Below, one piece after another: positions 8,092 to 18,545 of a DNA stretch of 64,000 nucleotides. The DNA is from Muribaculaceae bacterium (GTDB lineage: Bacteria > Bacteroidota > Bacteroidia > Bacteroidales > Muribaculaceae): positions 11,217 through 75,216 of the forward strand of contig VSPF01000001.1 in the NCBI GenBank assembly GCA_009775195.1, read 5' to 3'. The first letter of the stretch is position 1, and every line of letters begins with the position of its first letter. A program made the translations under genes and the position numbers. The notes beneath the pieces are model-generated. The model searched no databases. It had not been told where the DNA came from and was given only the letters and a program-made list of their open reading frames with translations.

Positions 8092-9951
8092 GTGAGAAAA
8101 AACTATAATTTAGAGAAACGCAAATATGTCATCGGCGGTTTCATACTGCTGATAGGCTTGATATACCTGGTCCGTCTGTTCGACCTGCAAATCAACGACG
8201 AGAAATACAAAGAGTCGGCCGACTCTAACGCCTTTCTTAAAAAGACGGTCTACCCCTCGCGAGGCCTCATCTATGACCGCAACGGCGAACTGGTGGTATT
8301 CAACCAGCCGGCCTACGACGTGATGATGATACCGCGCGACGTGCAGCCCTTCGACACTGTCGACTTCTGCCAGACTATCAACATCACGCCCGAGCAGTTC
8401 CGCAAGCGCATGACCGACATGAAAGACAAGCGCCTCAACCCGGGCTACTCGTCGTACACACCGCAGCGACTGATTTCGCAACTCTCGGTCGAAGATTACG
8501 GACGCCTGCAAGAAAAGCTCTACCGCTTCCCGGGCTTCTTTATCCAGAAACGCATACTGCGCCAATACAAGACCCCGACGGCGGCCAACGTACTCGGCAA
8601 CATCCGCGAGGTCAACCGCGACGACATAGAGCGCGACCCCTATTACTCGCCCGGCGACTACACCGGTGACCTCGGCATCGAGAAGAGCTACGAGCCGTAT
8701 CTTCGCGGTGTAAAGGGCGTAGAAATCCTCATGCGCGACGCGCGCGGGCGAATACAGGGCCGCTACGAGGACGGTGCCAACGACGTAGAGCCAATCTCGG
8801 GCCGCGACCTCAGGCTCAGCCTCGACATAAAGCTGCAGCAATATGCCGAGTCGCTCATGGTGGGTAAACGCGGTGCCGTGGTGGCCATCGAACCGGCCAC
8901 GGGCGAAATCCTGTGCATGGTGTCGATGCCCAACTACGACCCAACACTGCTCGTCGGCCGTCAGCGTGGCGAGAACTATAAGAAACTCGTGCAAGACCAG
9001 TCGTGGCCGCTCTTCGACCGCGCCCTGATGGGCGCATACCCTCCCGGCTCGACTTTCAAACCCACCCAGGGCCTGATATTCCTGCAAGAGGGCATCATCG
9101 ACCTGCACACCACCTACCCCTGCCACGGCGGCTATATCAACGGCGGCCTGCGTGTCGACTGTCACTCCCACCCGTCGCCGCTGCCGCTAATACCGGCCCT
9201 CGGCACATCGTGCAACGCATGCTTCTGCTGGGTTTTCAAGGCCATGATTGACCGTCGCAGCAAATACGGCTCGTCGGCAAAGGCATTCGAAGTATGGAAA
9301 AACCACCTCGTATCGATGGGCTACGGCTACAAGCTCGGCGTAGACCTGCCCGGCGAAAGCCGAGGCTATATCCCTAATGCCAAAGTCTACGACAAATATT
9401 ACAGTGAAGGACACTGGAGCGCCAACACCATCATATCGGTTTCTATCGGCCAGGGCGAAATACTCGCCACGCCGCTACAGATTGCCAATCTCGGGGCCAC
9501 CATCGCCAACCGGGGCTACTTCATAACGCCGCACGTCGTAAAAGGCATACAAGACACCGTGATAGACGAAAAGCTGCTCGAGAAGCGTTATCCGACCGTC
9601 GAGGCCCACTACTACAACGCGGTGGCCGACGGCATGCGCACAGCCGTTACAGGTGGCACCTGCCGCCGCGCCGCCATACCCGGCATCGAGGTCTGCGGCA
9701 AGACAGGCACGGCCCAGAACCCCCACGGCAAAGACCACTCGGCCTTTATGGGCTTCGCGCCATATAAAGACCCCAAGATTGCAGTGGCAGTCTATGTCGA
9801 GGGCGGCGGCTGGGGCGCGACATTCGGCGTGCCCATCGGCAGCCTCGTGATGGAAAAATACCTCACCGGCACCATCGCCCCCGAACGCCGGTATATGGAA
9901 GAACAAATGCTAAATATGACACTCTACTATGCCGCTCCCAAGAAGAAATGA
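8092..9951 (+). CDS. mrdA: Penicillin-binding protein 2, elongation transpeptidase
   Basis: A class B PBP of 619 residues that cross-links peptidoglycan during elongation, partner of RodA. It has a cytoplasmic start, a membrane helix at about residues 15-33 (Y-V-I-G-G-F-I-L-L-I-G-L), a dimerisation/pedestal region with R-G-L-I-Y-D-R-N-G, and a transpeptidase domain. The three active-site motifs are present: S320-T-F-K323, S373-C-N375 and K537-T-G-T. GTG at 8092 is the start that gives the normal N-terminus. The 3' end overlaps the start of rodA by 23 bases, suggesting translational coupling. No missing catalytic residue. Confidence 0.97.
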   Translation: MRKNYNLEKRKYVIGGFILLIGLIYLVRLFDLQINDEKYKESADSNAFLKKTVYPSRGLIYDRNGELVVFNQPAYDVMMIPRDVQPFDTVDFCQTINITPEQFRKRMTDMKDKRLNPGYSSYTPQRLISQLSVEDYGRLQEKLYRFPGFFIQKRILRQYKTPTAANVLGNIREVNRDDIERDPYYSPGDYTGDLGIEKSYEPYLRGVKGVEILMRDARGRIQGRYEDGANDVEPISGRDLRLSLDIKLQQYAESLMVGKRGAVVAIEPATGEILCMVSMPNYDPTLLVGRQRGENYKKLVQDQSWPLFDRALMGAYPPGSTFKPTQGLIFLQEGIIDLHTTYPCHGGYINGGLRVDCHSHPSPLPLIPALGTSCNACFCWVFKAMIDRRSKYGSSAKAFEVWKNHLVSMGYGYKLGVDLPGESRGYIPNAKVYDKYYSEGHWSANTIISVSIGQGEILATPLQIANLGATIANRGYFITPHVVKGIQDTVIDEKLLEKRYPTVEAHYYNAVADGMRTAVTGGTCRRAAIPGIEVCGKTGTAQNPHGKDHSAFMGFAPYKDPKIAVAVYVEGGGWGATFGVPIGSLVMEKYLTGTIAPERRYMEEQMLNMTLYYAAPKKK

Positions 9952-11398
9952 CCCGTCATCGACTTTCCGCCACCTCGACTGGCCCACGGTCATCATATAC
10001 CTGATTATGGTTTTTGCCGGCATGGTGAGCATTTATGCCGCCTGCTACAACTTCGACAACGCCTCGATGTTTGCCGACACCGAGTTCTCGGGCAAACAGT
10101 TGCGCTGGATTGGCCTGTCAGTAGGCCTCGGCCTTGTCATACTGCTCATCGACGCACGCATGTACGAGACCTATGCCTTCCCCATCTATGTGGCACTGAT
10201 GGTGCTATTGGCGGTCACGCCGTTTTTAGCCGAAGACACAAAGGGCTCGTATTCGTGGATAAAATTCGGCGGCATGAGCCTGCAACCGGCCGAATTTGCC
10301 AAATTCGCCACTGCGCTGGCCCTGGCGAAACTATTTAGCGGCTACCATTTCGACCTCAATGCCAAGTGGACAAACTACGTCAAGGCCATAACTATCATAG
10401 TTGTGCCCATAGTGCTAATCTTGCTCCAGAATGAAACCGGCTCGGCACTGACATTCATGGCCCTCTTCTTCGTCCTCTACCGCGAGGGCATGAGCGGCCT
10501 CGTGCTGTTTGCAGCCTTGTTTGCCGTGGTAATCTTCGTGGTAGGCATCAAGTTTACCGAGACTATGATTATGGGTATGCCGGCAGGCCAGTTCTATGTG
10601 CTGTTGATGATTATGATTGTCATGATAGGCATGACGGTGGCATACTCGCGCCGCTACGAAGTGGGGCGCAACCTGCTCGTCTGGTTTGCCGGTATCGGCC
10701 TGGTCGAGTTTATACTCACGCTCTGCGGCATTGCCGTGCCCGGCCTCATTGTCAACATTTCGGCAATAGGCATAGCATGTGTCTACATCGTTGTCGAGGC
10801 TGTGACGCTGCGCCGCCCCAGGCTCTACGTATCAGTCGCCACTGCCGTATTGTCAATCGCCTTCCTATTTTCGGTCGGCGCGGCCTTCGACCACCTGCAG
10901 CCGCACCAGAAACTGCGCATACAGGTAGCCCTCGGCATAGTCGAAGACCTCCGCTCGGCCGGCTACAATGTCAACCAGTCTAAAATCGCAATTGGCTCGG
11001 GCGGCTTCTTCGGCAAAGGATTTCTCAACGGCACCCAGACCAAGCTGAAATACGTGCCCGAGCAGCATACCGACTTTATCTTCTGCACCATTGGCGAGGA
11101 AGAGGGCTTCGTGGGCACGATGATAGTGACCCTGCTCTTCTTAGGGCTAATCTTGCGAGTCATCTCTATCGGCGAACGACAGCCCACGACCTTCGGCCGA
11201 GTCTATGCCTACTGCGTGGCCTCGTATTTCATATTCCATTTCTGCATCAATATCGGCATGGTCATAGGGCTGTGCCCCGTCATAGGCATACCGCTGCCGT
11301 TCTTCAGCTACGGCGGCTCGTCGCTATGGGGTTTTACAATCCTGCTCTTTATACTGCTCAAAATCGACGCTTCGCGCAAGAACTATCTCTCCTACTAA
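9929..11398 (+). CDS. rodA: Peptidoglycan glycosyltransferase RodA (SEDS family)
   Basis: RodA polymerises glycan strands from lipid II in the inner membrane together with PBP2. The 489-residue protein has about ten hydrophobic helices and SEDS hallmarks such as G-S-Y-S-W-I-K-F-G-G-M-S-L-Q-P-A-E-F-A-K, Q-N-E-T-G-S-A-L, I-A-I-G-S-G-G-F-F-G-K-G, P-E-Q-H-T-D-F-I-F and P-L-P-F-F-S-Y-G-G-S-S. It is longer than enterobacterial RodA because of extra hydrophobic segments in the middle (about residues 225-300). It overlaps mrdA by 23 bases and ends directly against the convergent tamL stop, with no intergenic base, so there is no separate terminator between them. Confidence 0.96.
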   Translation: MPLPRRNDPSSTFRHLDWPTVIIYLIMVFAGMVSIYAACYNFDNASMFADTEFSGKQLRWIGLSVGLGLVILLIDARMYETYAFPIYVALMVLLAVTPFLAEDTKGSYSWIKFGGMSLQPAEFAKFATALALAKLFSGYHFDLNAKWTNYVKAITIIVVPIVLILLQNETGSALTFMALFFVLYREGMSGLVLFAALFAVVIFVVGIKFTETMIMGMPAGQFYVLLMIMIVMIGMTVAYSRRYEVGRNLLVWFAGIGLVEFILTLCGIAVPGLIVNISAIGIACVYIVVEAVTLRRPRLYVSVATAVLSIAFLFSVGAAFDHLQPHQKLRIQVALGIVEDLRSAGYNVNQSKIAIGSGGFFGKGFLNGTQTKLKYVPEQHTDFIFCTIGEEEGFVGTMIVTLLFLGLILRVISIGERQPTTFGRVYAYCVASYFIFHFCINIGMVIGLCPVIGIPLPFFSYGGSSLWGFTILLFILLKIDASRKNYLSY

Positions 11399-13696
11399 TC
11401 AGAACGGATAGCCTATGGCGAGGTGGAACGCCAGCGATTTGCCAAACGACTTCATGTTGTAGTAGCCGCTCTTGCCGGTGTCATAAGGCGCGTGGATGCC
11501 TATGCCGAGGTCGCCACGGATTACAAGCATACTGATGTCGAAGCGCAGGCCCACGCCCGTACCCAGGGCGAGGTCGCGGAAAAAGGTCTTGCCGCGCAAG
11601 GTGCCACCGGGCCGCATAGGGTCGTCTTTGAGCAGCCACACATTGCCCGTATCCACAAACAAGGCTCCATGAAGGGGGCCGAAAATCGGGAAACGGTATT
11701 CGACATTAGCCTCGAACTTAAATGTACCCGTGCGGTCGAAATAATCTTCGGGTTGCCCCGGAGGTGCCTTGTAGCTGCCCGGACCGATTGAGCGCACCGT
11801 GAAGGCGCGGATAGAGTTGGCACCCCCGACATAGAACTGCTCGGAATATGGCACCTGCGTACTGTTGCCGTATGCATGGGCGGCACCCACGGCGACGCGG
11901 CTTACAAGCCAGTTGTCACCCCCGAGGCGGCGCCCCCACACAAGCTGGGTCTGACCCTTGACAAACTGCGAGAACGGTGTGCCGAACAAGTCCTTGCGGC
12001 CATTTTTGCCACAAGCCCTGTAAATCGCCCAAAAAACATTGCCGGCCTCCTGGACTGTAAATTGCCAGTTGAGCGTGTTGTCGCGGCCAAAAGCACGGTC
12101 ATAGACATAGGTATAGGCCATCTGGGGTATAAACTGGCTCATGAAACTCTGGGCCACGGCAGGGTTGGCGGCCATGATTGAATCGAAGTCATGGGTCGTA
12201 TGCATCAGATTTGTATATGTCAGTTTGAAGAGTGTCAGGGTGTTTGACACATAGCGTCGCAGGCGCCAGTCATAGTTGACAGAGGCATTGAACTGCGCCA
12301 TCTTGAAATAGTGTGGCCTGTTGAGCAGGTCGGCATTTAGCTGGAAGCGCGTCCAGTTGAGATTGTAGCGGCTGCGCGGTATAAATTTCGGAGCTAAGAG
12401 CCGAGGGAAGGCAAGCGACCCGGTAAGACCGACCTCGTAGGAGTTGAATATGCTGCGGCGCCCATGACCGGTCTGCCACTCGTATGTGCCGGTAAGCTTG
12501 ACCGACAACTGTTCGCCGCCGCCAAATATATTTTTATTGGTCACACCGAATGTAAGGCCCGGGCCGATATAGCTGTTCGACTTCGACGAGGCATTTACCT
12601 CGAGCGAGGTTTCGAGCGGTGCGTCGAAGGTGGCGAAGACATCTACATTAAGCTTGCGTGCAGCCAAATCGTTGGTGTCGGGATATGCCTCTATGTTGAT
12701 GGTGTTGAATATGCCGAGCCGTGCGAGGTTAGCCTGCGTGCGGTCCATGTTCCTTACCGAGAAGCGTCGTCCGGGACGGAAGGTGACATTCTCGTCAATC
12801 AGCTTTCGCCGCAGCCTCGAAGGCATCATCTGGATAAGCGTGGCGCGCTTCATCTCTACGGTATCGGGGGAGCCACCGCCCTGGTTACGGGCGATATGCA
12901 CAGTCACCTTGCCGGTGGTATAGGGATTGAGGGCAAACTTGGGAGTGTTCGACGCAAGCATCATCTTAAGCTCGATTTCGCCCGGATTGGCTATACTGTC
13001 GGCAAGATACTCTATGAACTCCGGCCTGAAGAAATAATAACCACGGTTACGGAGCGAGTTGGTAATACGGGTCCGGGCAACCGACAGCGAGTCGGTCGAG
13101 TAGCGCGGACGCACAGCAGTGAGGTATGAGTCCTTGCGCGCAAGCGAATCGATAAGCGCGCCGAGCGCCGTAGTGTCGGGCAAAAGCCTTATATTGCGTA
13201 TAGGATATCCCGGGCCGGGCACAACGTCGTAGTGTATTTTCGCCTTCTTACGGTTCTTGCCCTGCACGAGGCTATATGTGGCCGTGCCACGGAAATAGCC
13301 GTTGTTGTCAAGGATTTGCTCTATCATGTGTGTGCGCACCTCGGGACGGACATCAGACACCAACACCGGCTCCTCGACCAGCTTCTCATAGAGCCAGTGC
13401 CGGAACCCGCTTTTCGGATTTGGCCAATTGTTGTAGACCCACAGCCCCAGGGGGAAAGGATAACGCCAGCCGACCAATTTCCAATAGTTGTTGGGGGCCA
13501 CGTCGACAGCCGACTTTATCGACGAAGCCATTGCTGCCGGCACCTTCATACTGTCGGAGGGCGCAATCGTGATGCCCTTGACACCGGTATAGAGGATTTC
13601 GTCGTCGGGAATACGGCGTGTGGTCGAACACGAAGCCGCCATGAGCACCGCCATGACGGCGGTGTAAACTAACAGATATTTTTCAATGCGTTTCAT
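11399..13696 (-). CDS. tamL: TamL: lipoprotein-type TamA/BamA-family outer membrane protein
   Basis: A 765-residue Omp85-family protein. Unlike proteobacterial TamA it starts with a lipoprotein signal (lipobox M-A-A-S-C near residue 23), the known Bacteroidetes variant called TamL. About residues 40-330 are POTRA-like periplasmic repeats. From about 370 to the end is a 16-strand-type beta-barrel with Y-V-Y-D-R-A-F-G-R-D-N-T, a G-G-A-N-S-I-R-A-F motif (the conserved V-R-G-[FY] region, here I-R-A-F) and a terminal aromatic residue (G-Y-P-F). It probably inserts or serves outer membrane proteins together with TamB. Its start overlaps the end of tamB by 14 bases, so the two are co-translated. Confidence 0.9.
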   Translation of the reverse strand: MKRIEKYLLVYTAVMAVLMAASCSTTRRIPDDEILYTGVKGITIAPSDSMKVPAAMASSIKSAVDVAPNNYWKLVGWRYPFPLGLWVYNNWPNPKSGFRHWLYEKLVEEPVLVSDVRPEVRTHMIEQILDNNGYFRGTATYSLVQGKNRKKAKIHYDVVPGPGYPIRNIRLLPDTTALGALIDSLARKDSYLTAVRPRYSTDSLSVARTRITNSLRNRGYYFFRPEFIEYLADSIANPGEIELKMMLASNTPKFALNPYTTGKVTVHIARNQGGGSPDTVEMKRATLIQMMPSRLRRKLIDENVTFRPGRRFSVRNMDRTQANLARLGIFNTINIEAYPDTNDLAARKLNVDVFATFDAPLETSLEVNASSKSNSYIGPGLTFGVTNKNIFGGGEQLSVKLTGTYEWQTGHGRRSIFNSYEVGLTGSLAFPRLLAPKFIPRSRYNLNWTRFQLNADLLNRPHYFKMAQFNASVNYDWRLRRYVSNTLTLFKLTYTNLMHTTHDFDSIMAANPAVAQSFMSQFIPQMAYTYVYDRAFGRDNTLNWQFTVQEAGNVFWAIYRACGKNGRKDLFGTPFSQFVKGQTQLVWGRRLGGDNWLVSRVAVGAAHAYGNSTQVPYSEQFYVGGANSIRAFTVRSIGPGSYKAPPGQPEDYFDRTGTFKFEANVEYRFPIFGPLHGALFVDTGNVWLLKDDPMRPGGTLRGKTFFRDLALGTGVGLRFDISMLVIRGDLGIGIHAPYDTGKSGYYNMKSFGKSLAFHLAIGYPF

Positions 13697-16600
13697 CGAC
13701 AGTTTCGTTTTTTAGGTTTTCACGTTGTATACGGCGTTCCACAGCCTTCGGTGTGAGGAACATGTCGCCGAGGCGGCGCAGTTTGCGACGGTACACGAAG
13801 CCCACGCCGGTCTGGGTAATCTCGCCCTCGAGTATGCTCTCGTAGCCTGTATGGCGGAACAGACGGACATACATGGTACGCTGGGCATTGAGGAAGTATT
13901 CAAACGAAATATCGTTAATCAGGTTTTGCGAGAAGTTCTCGTCGGCATTGGCATCGGTAGAGTAATTGCCGCCGACCACGATTTTGAAGCGGTCGTTGAA
14001 GAGCGATTTCGACACCTGGTAGGAATAACTCATCGTCTGCGAGGTATTGCCGTCGATAGTGCGGTCGTACTGGTCGATACCAAATGATATGTCGACACCC
14101 TTGATGTTGTTTGCCGCCCACGAGTTGACCTGCGACTCGAGGAACGAGAAGAGCGGGTTGCCGGCAAGCGAAGCATCGCCCTTTGTGCCGGGGCCGGTGT
14201 ATACATTATAGAGCAGCATATTCATGGCCTGGTTGGCGCGTTGTTGCGGCGTCATGCTCTCGAGTTCGTTGGCAACGGTGATATCATCGTTGGTCGACAG
14301 GTCGAAGGCGACATCCATCTGGTTGAGCGTGCCGGTCACAGACAAGCCAATATCGAAGTTGACCAGTCGCGAGTTTTGGCCCGTCTGTGTCACATTGGCC
14401 TTTACCACGTCGTTGGCGTGGATGTTGAGGGTCGGGTTCATCATGTCGCCATTGAAAGCTACATAACTGCCGCGCACAAAATTAAATAACTTCTCGCTCA
14501 TGAAAGGCGGCGAGTAGCGCACGAAGCCCTTGTCGAGATTTATACGGCCCGACAGGCGTCCGTTGTCGAGCGGCGACATCTCGAATGTCAACTGGCCGTT
14601 GCTCTCTACCTGGGCGCGGTTTTTGCCGTCGGGCGACAGGTAGACATTGATTATATTGCCGTCCTGCAGGGTAAGGTTGGCATCGAGCATCATTGCCATG
14701 CCCGACTGCGCGAGCGAGTCAGCGGCGACAACCGCTGCCGAATCGGTGAAATTGACAAATTTCACCATATCGCCGACCGAGCGGTTTGCCAGCGTCGTTG
14801 TCGCGCCGGGTATGACATAGGTGATGTTGGTGCCCGAATTGACACTAAGGTCGGCATTTACCATCATAAAGCTCATTGACCCTCGGGCAGTGGCATTGAG
14901 ACTTATATAGCCCTTGCCGAATATGTCGGCTCCCTTCTGCAGCCTGTTGCTATTGACTATCATCATGTTGTCGGCCTTGAGGGCGAGGTTGAACTTCATG
15001 TTGTCGAGCGAGGAAATATCGACCGTGCCGTTTACATTGAGCGGATTATCGTTGCAACCCTTGATGCTGAAATTGTCGAAGCTCACGAGCCCGTCGACAA
15101 CCTTGATTGGCGTGGGACTGAACATATATTCGGTGCCCGTCATGCCCAGCCGCACGGCGGTGGAGTCGAAATCGAGTGTGCCGTTGAATATAGGCGCATC
15201 CTCTGTGCCCGAAATCTTAAGGCTGCCGTTGAGCATACCCGACATACGCGCCACATTGCCCGGAAGGAACGGATTGACCGTGGCAAGGGGGAACCTTATC
15301 ATCGAGAAATCGAGAGCGAGAGGCGATATGGCCGTGCTGTCGTTGAGCGCACCCGAGAGCGTCATTGTCTTCACTCCGTCGACGAGCACGTCGGCATCGG
15401 CCCTGATTGTGCCCGACGGGGTTGCGGCGATGTTGAAATTTGTCTTGAAATCGGCAACCCTCTGCTTGCCATATACAAAATTGGTAATACCGGCACTGCC
15501 CTGCCCGACAAGCATCCCGTCGTGACGGTTGAGGCGCATATCGGCATTGACATCACCCTTAATCGGCGGGGCGAAAGGATTTACGGCAATCCAGTCGCTC
15601 AGATGTATGTCGGTGAGCTGGAGCACGAGGTCTTCCTGCAAGTGCGAACGATGGGTCGTACTGTCGGGATGCTCGGTATAAATTGCCAGGGCACTATTGC
15701 CACCCTTCATGCGCAGGTTGGCATCGATATGGCCGGTAGGTATGTTGTAGCTGATAAAATTGTCGGGGTTCGCAGACCATGACTGATATGCGATAATGGG
15801 GCTGTAGGGCCGCACATGCAGCGTGAGTGTAGAGTCCGCAGCGTCGCTCTGCGCGGCAAGGCCTATTTCGTAGCCGGTTACGCCCTTGAGGTTTTGCTGC
15901 TTAAGACCCACGTGGGCATATTTACCCTGTATGACGGTCTTGAGGTCGACGCGATGCCATTGGTCGAGATTACCGGGCCGATTGCGCACCCCGGCATCGA
16001 GATGGAAGTGGCCACGGTGTTCGCCCCCGCCGATAAATATCGAGTCGAGCAACATACTGCCCGTATCAAAACGCTCGACAGAGCCATTGATGACGAGCGT
16101 GCTGTCGTTGGCAACGCGGAAGTCAAACGAACGCACCGACATCTTCGACGGCGCCAGTATGTCGTTGACCAGGTTTGAGCGGCCTCCGTGCATGTCGAGG
16201 GCAAAAGGCGGCAGGGTGCTACACAGCGTGTCGGCATCGAGGGTGTACACGGCAAGCTGTTTGCCCAACAGGTCGGAAAAGGCCGTAAATGAAGACATGA
16301 GGCTATCAAGAGCGGCCGGCGAGCGGAACGAAGCATCGAGGTCGCGATTTTTGACAGTAAGGTAGGTAAGGCTGTCGGCGGCATCGAAGCGCGCGTTTAT
16401 GTCATTGAGCGCAATCGTGCCTTCCGCCCTGCGGAAAAATACATCGCTGACATTGACAACGGCCTGTATGTCGTTTTTGCCCGGGCCTATGACGGCATTG
16501 CCTTCGAGGGCGATTTCGAGCGAGGCAGGCTCCTGCATGAATTTCAGCGCATAGAGGTCGATATAGCTGCCGTCGAGGCTTGCATTCCAGTTATACACAT

Positions 16601-18479
16601 TGCCGTCGAGATTGCCGTCGGCAAGAAGCGAAAACTCGGCCGAGGGGTTTGCAGACTTGAGCGATACGGTGGCGTGGCCGTTGTCGAGACCGGCCTTTGC
16701 CTTTATGTCGGTATATGCCACACCGTCGTACACGGCGTTGGCAACATCAATATCGGCATCGATTTTTGTCGATTTTACAAAGGGGTCGTATCCACGGCCG
16801 GTCACATGTGCCTTGGCAGTCACCTGCTCTACCCCCAAGAGGGGCATAAAGGCTTGCACAGGGAAGGTTGAGGCCGTCACGTCGGCGCGATAAGCCTCGG
16901 CATCGCCGTTCCACCGTGCGTCGAGCCCTATGCGGCCACCTTTCGTAACGGCGGTCAGACGGCCGTCAACTACACCACGCTTCATGGCAACATTGCCATC
17001 GAGCGTCATCGGCGGTATGCGCAGCATGGCGGCGGTCTCCTTTGCCAACAGCTTGTTTTTGAAACTGTTGACATTTATAATATTGCCCCTGAGCTTGATA
17101 TTTCCGCCAAGAGCTACGGGGTTCATCATATTTTCGACATTGCCCGAGGCGTTGAGGGTAACACAATTGTTAAGCAGCAATCGCGCATTGTCGATTACGA
17201 GATTGCCCGTAGTGCCCGACGCACCGAGTGTAAGCAATATATCGTCGGCAGCCGGTATAGCAGCCAGGTAGGGCGTGAAAGCCGGGAACATGTCGGCCAT
17301 ATCGCCCGGTGCAAAAGCTCCGTCAAGGTTTATACCGAGGGGGAGCGAGGGGTCAGACACCATGTCGCCCATACCCATCACGCCGTCGAAGCGCACATCG
17401 GTGCCTCGCGGTGTGGCAAGGTGCACCTGCCGGAAATTCAAGGCGGCAGAATCAATGTCGAGTGTGCCGTCGACATCAAGTACAACACCACAGCGTTCGC
17501 GACCATGGAGTTTCAAGGGGAGTCTTACCGTAGTGGCCTGATTATAAAAATCATGCAAGGCCAGGTCGATACTGTCGAGACTTATATACGTGAAATCAAG
17601 GCCGGGCAGCGGTGTCACCCCGGCAGTGGCATAGAGGGCGTCACCACCGTGAAAATCGATGCTGTCGATTGCGACAGTCCACGGGGCAGAAGTGACCGTA
17701 TCTGACGACGCAGCCAGCGGATACGGGCCCGAGGCCGCGAGCATGGCCGAGTCGGGCACGATATAGCGCGCACTGAGGCCGCGACCCTTGAAGGATGCGA
17801 GGTCGATTTTCTGATTGAAAAGGTCTACGAGGCCGTCGCGCAACTCAGATGCGGCAATGTGGGCCGACAAGGTGTCGATTGTCGGCATCATGCGCATGGT
17901 ATAGGTGAAATCGTCGAGGGCTATGCGGTCGAGGGCTATGCTCATGCGCGTAGGCGGTGCCGGCGGGGTCGGCGGCGCGGTATCGGTATTCATCACCATA
18001 GTCAGGCGACCGCCGCGTATAAGCCCGTCGCCGACCTTTATAGCCATGTCGGCAAGTTTTACCGATGCCGGTGCAAGGGCAACGCTGTCGGCGGCAATGT
18101 TGAGAAACAAGGCCGAATCAGGCACACCCATGCGATATCGTACGCCCGACACTTCAGCCCCGGATATTACCGCTTTGCCTGCCAATAAGGGCAATACATC
18201 AATCTCGGCCCGCAGCGACGACGCTGCCATCATGGTGTCGCCGTAAGAAGTAAGGACAAGGCCGCCGGCTTCAATATCGAGGGGGAAGTCAAGGCGGAAA
18301 AAATCGAGTGACAAATCTGCTGCGGGAGTGGACAGTTTGGCAACGACAGCCCGGCGCGCTTTATCCTGGGCCCAGTCGGAATATAGAAGTGCCACCACAC
18401 CGCACAACAAGAGTACGACTGCCAGGACGGTATATCCCAGCAGACGTACGATGTGTTTGATAATACTCCAAGCTTTCAC
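13683..18479 (-). CDS. tamB: Translocation and assembly module protein TamB
   Basis: A 1598-residue AsmA-like envelope protein. It has an N-terminal inner-membrane helix (about residues 12-32, L-G-Y-T-V-L-A-V-V-L-L-L), then a very long run of alternating beta strands expected to form a hydrophobic groove across the periplasm. The C-terminal TamB domain has typical features: L-S-G-R-I-N-L-D-K-G-F-V-R-Y, G-P-G-T-K-G-D and Y-Q-V-S-K-S-L-F-N-D-R-F-K-I-V-V-G-G. TamB-type proteins are implicated in phospholipid transport to, and protein assembly in, the outer membrane. It is the first gene of the tamB-tamL pair. A weak promoter-like TATTTTTG lies too close to the ATG to be trusted. Confidence 0.92.
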   Translation of the reverse strand: MKAWSIIKHIVRLLGYTVLAVVLLLCGVVALLYSDWAQDKARRAVVAKLSTPAADLSLDFFRLDFPLDIEAGGLVLTSYGDTMMAASSLRAEIDVLPLLAGKAVISGAEVSGVRYRMGVPDSALFLNIAADSVALAPASVKLADMAIKVGDGLIRGGRLTMVMNTDTAPPTPPAPPTRMSIALDRIALDDFTYTMRMMPTIDTLSAHIAASELRDGLVDLFNQKIDLASFKGRGLSARYIVPDSAMLAASGPYPLAASSDTVTSAPWTVAIDSIDFHGGDALYATAGVTPLPGLDFTYISLDSIDLALHDFYNQATTVRLPLKLHGRERCGVVLDVDGTLDIDSAALNFRQVHLATPRGTDVRFDGVMGMGDMVSDPSLPLGINLDGAFAPGDMADMFPAFTPYLAAIPAADDILLTLGASGTTGNLVIDNARLLLNNCVTLNASGNVENMMNPVALGGNIKLRGNIINVNSFKNKLLAKETAAMLRIPPMTLDGNVAMKRGVVDGRLTAVTKGGRIGLDARWNGDAEAYRADVTASTFPVQAFMPLLGVEQVTAKAHVTGRGYDPFVKSTKIDADIDVANAVYDGVAYTDIKAKAGLDNGHATVSLKSANPSAEFSLLADGNLDGNVYNWNASLDGSYIDLYALKFMQEPASLEIALEGNAVIGPGKNDIQAVVNVSDVFFRRAEGTIALNDINARFDAADSLTYLTVKNRDLDASFRSPAALDSLMSSFTAFSDLLGKQLAVYTLDADTLCSTLPPFALDMHGGRSNLVNDILAPSKMSVRSFDFRVANDSTLVINGSVERFDTGSMLLDSIFIGGGEHRGHFHLDAGVRNRPGNLDQWHRVDLKTVIQGKYAHVGLKQQNLKGVTGYEIGLAAQSDAADSTLTLHVRPYSPIIAYQSWSANPDNFISYNIPTGHIDANLRMKGGNSALAIYTEHPDSTTHRSHLQEDLVLQLTDIHLSDWIAVNPFAPPIKGDVNADMRLNRHDGMLVGQGSAGITNFVYGKQRVADFKTNFNIAATPSGTIRADADVLVDGVKTMTLSGALNDSTAISPLALDFSMIRFPLATVNPFLPGNVARMSGMLNGSLKISGTEDAPIFNGTLDFDSTAVRLGMTGTEYMFSPTPIKVVDGLVSFDNFSIKGCNDNPLNVNGTVDISSLDNMKFNLALKADNMMIVNSNRLQKGADIFGKGYISLNATARGSMSFMMVNADLSVNSGTNITYVIPGATTTLANRSVGDMVKFVNFTDSAAVVAADSLAQSGMAMMLDANLTLQDGNIINVYLSPDGKNRAQVESNGQLTFEMSPLDNGRLSGRINLDKGFVRYSPPFMSEKLFNFVRGSYVAFNGDMMNPTLNIHANDVVKANVTQTGQNSRLVNFDIGLSVTGTLNQMDVAFDLSTNDDITVANELESMTPQQRANQAMNMLLYNVYTGPGTKGDASLAGNPLFSFLESQVNSWAANNIKGVDISFGIDQYDRTIDGNTSQTMSYSYQVSKSLFNDRFKIVVGGNYSTDANADENFSQNLINDISFEYFLNAQRTMYVRLFRHTGYESILEGEITQTGVGFVYRRKLRRLGDMFLTPKAVERRIQRENLKNETVDETH

Positions 18480-18545
18480 TTCAAAAATAAGTTGTGTGAT
18501 GAATTTAACTTAAAACGGCTCGGAGAGTGTAAAAGTTCGCCTTCC

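Noticed and set aside
8110..9171. 353-codon open frame antisense to mrdA
   Set aside because: Shadow of the PBP2 gene, whose three catalytic motifs are intact on the plus strand.
18482..18489. TATTTTTG as a tamB promoter -7 element
   Set aside because: It matches TAnnTTTG but lies 3 bases before the ATG, leaving no leader, and has no TTTG upstream.
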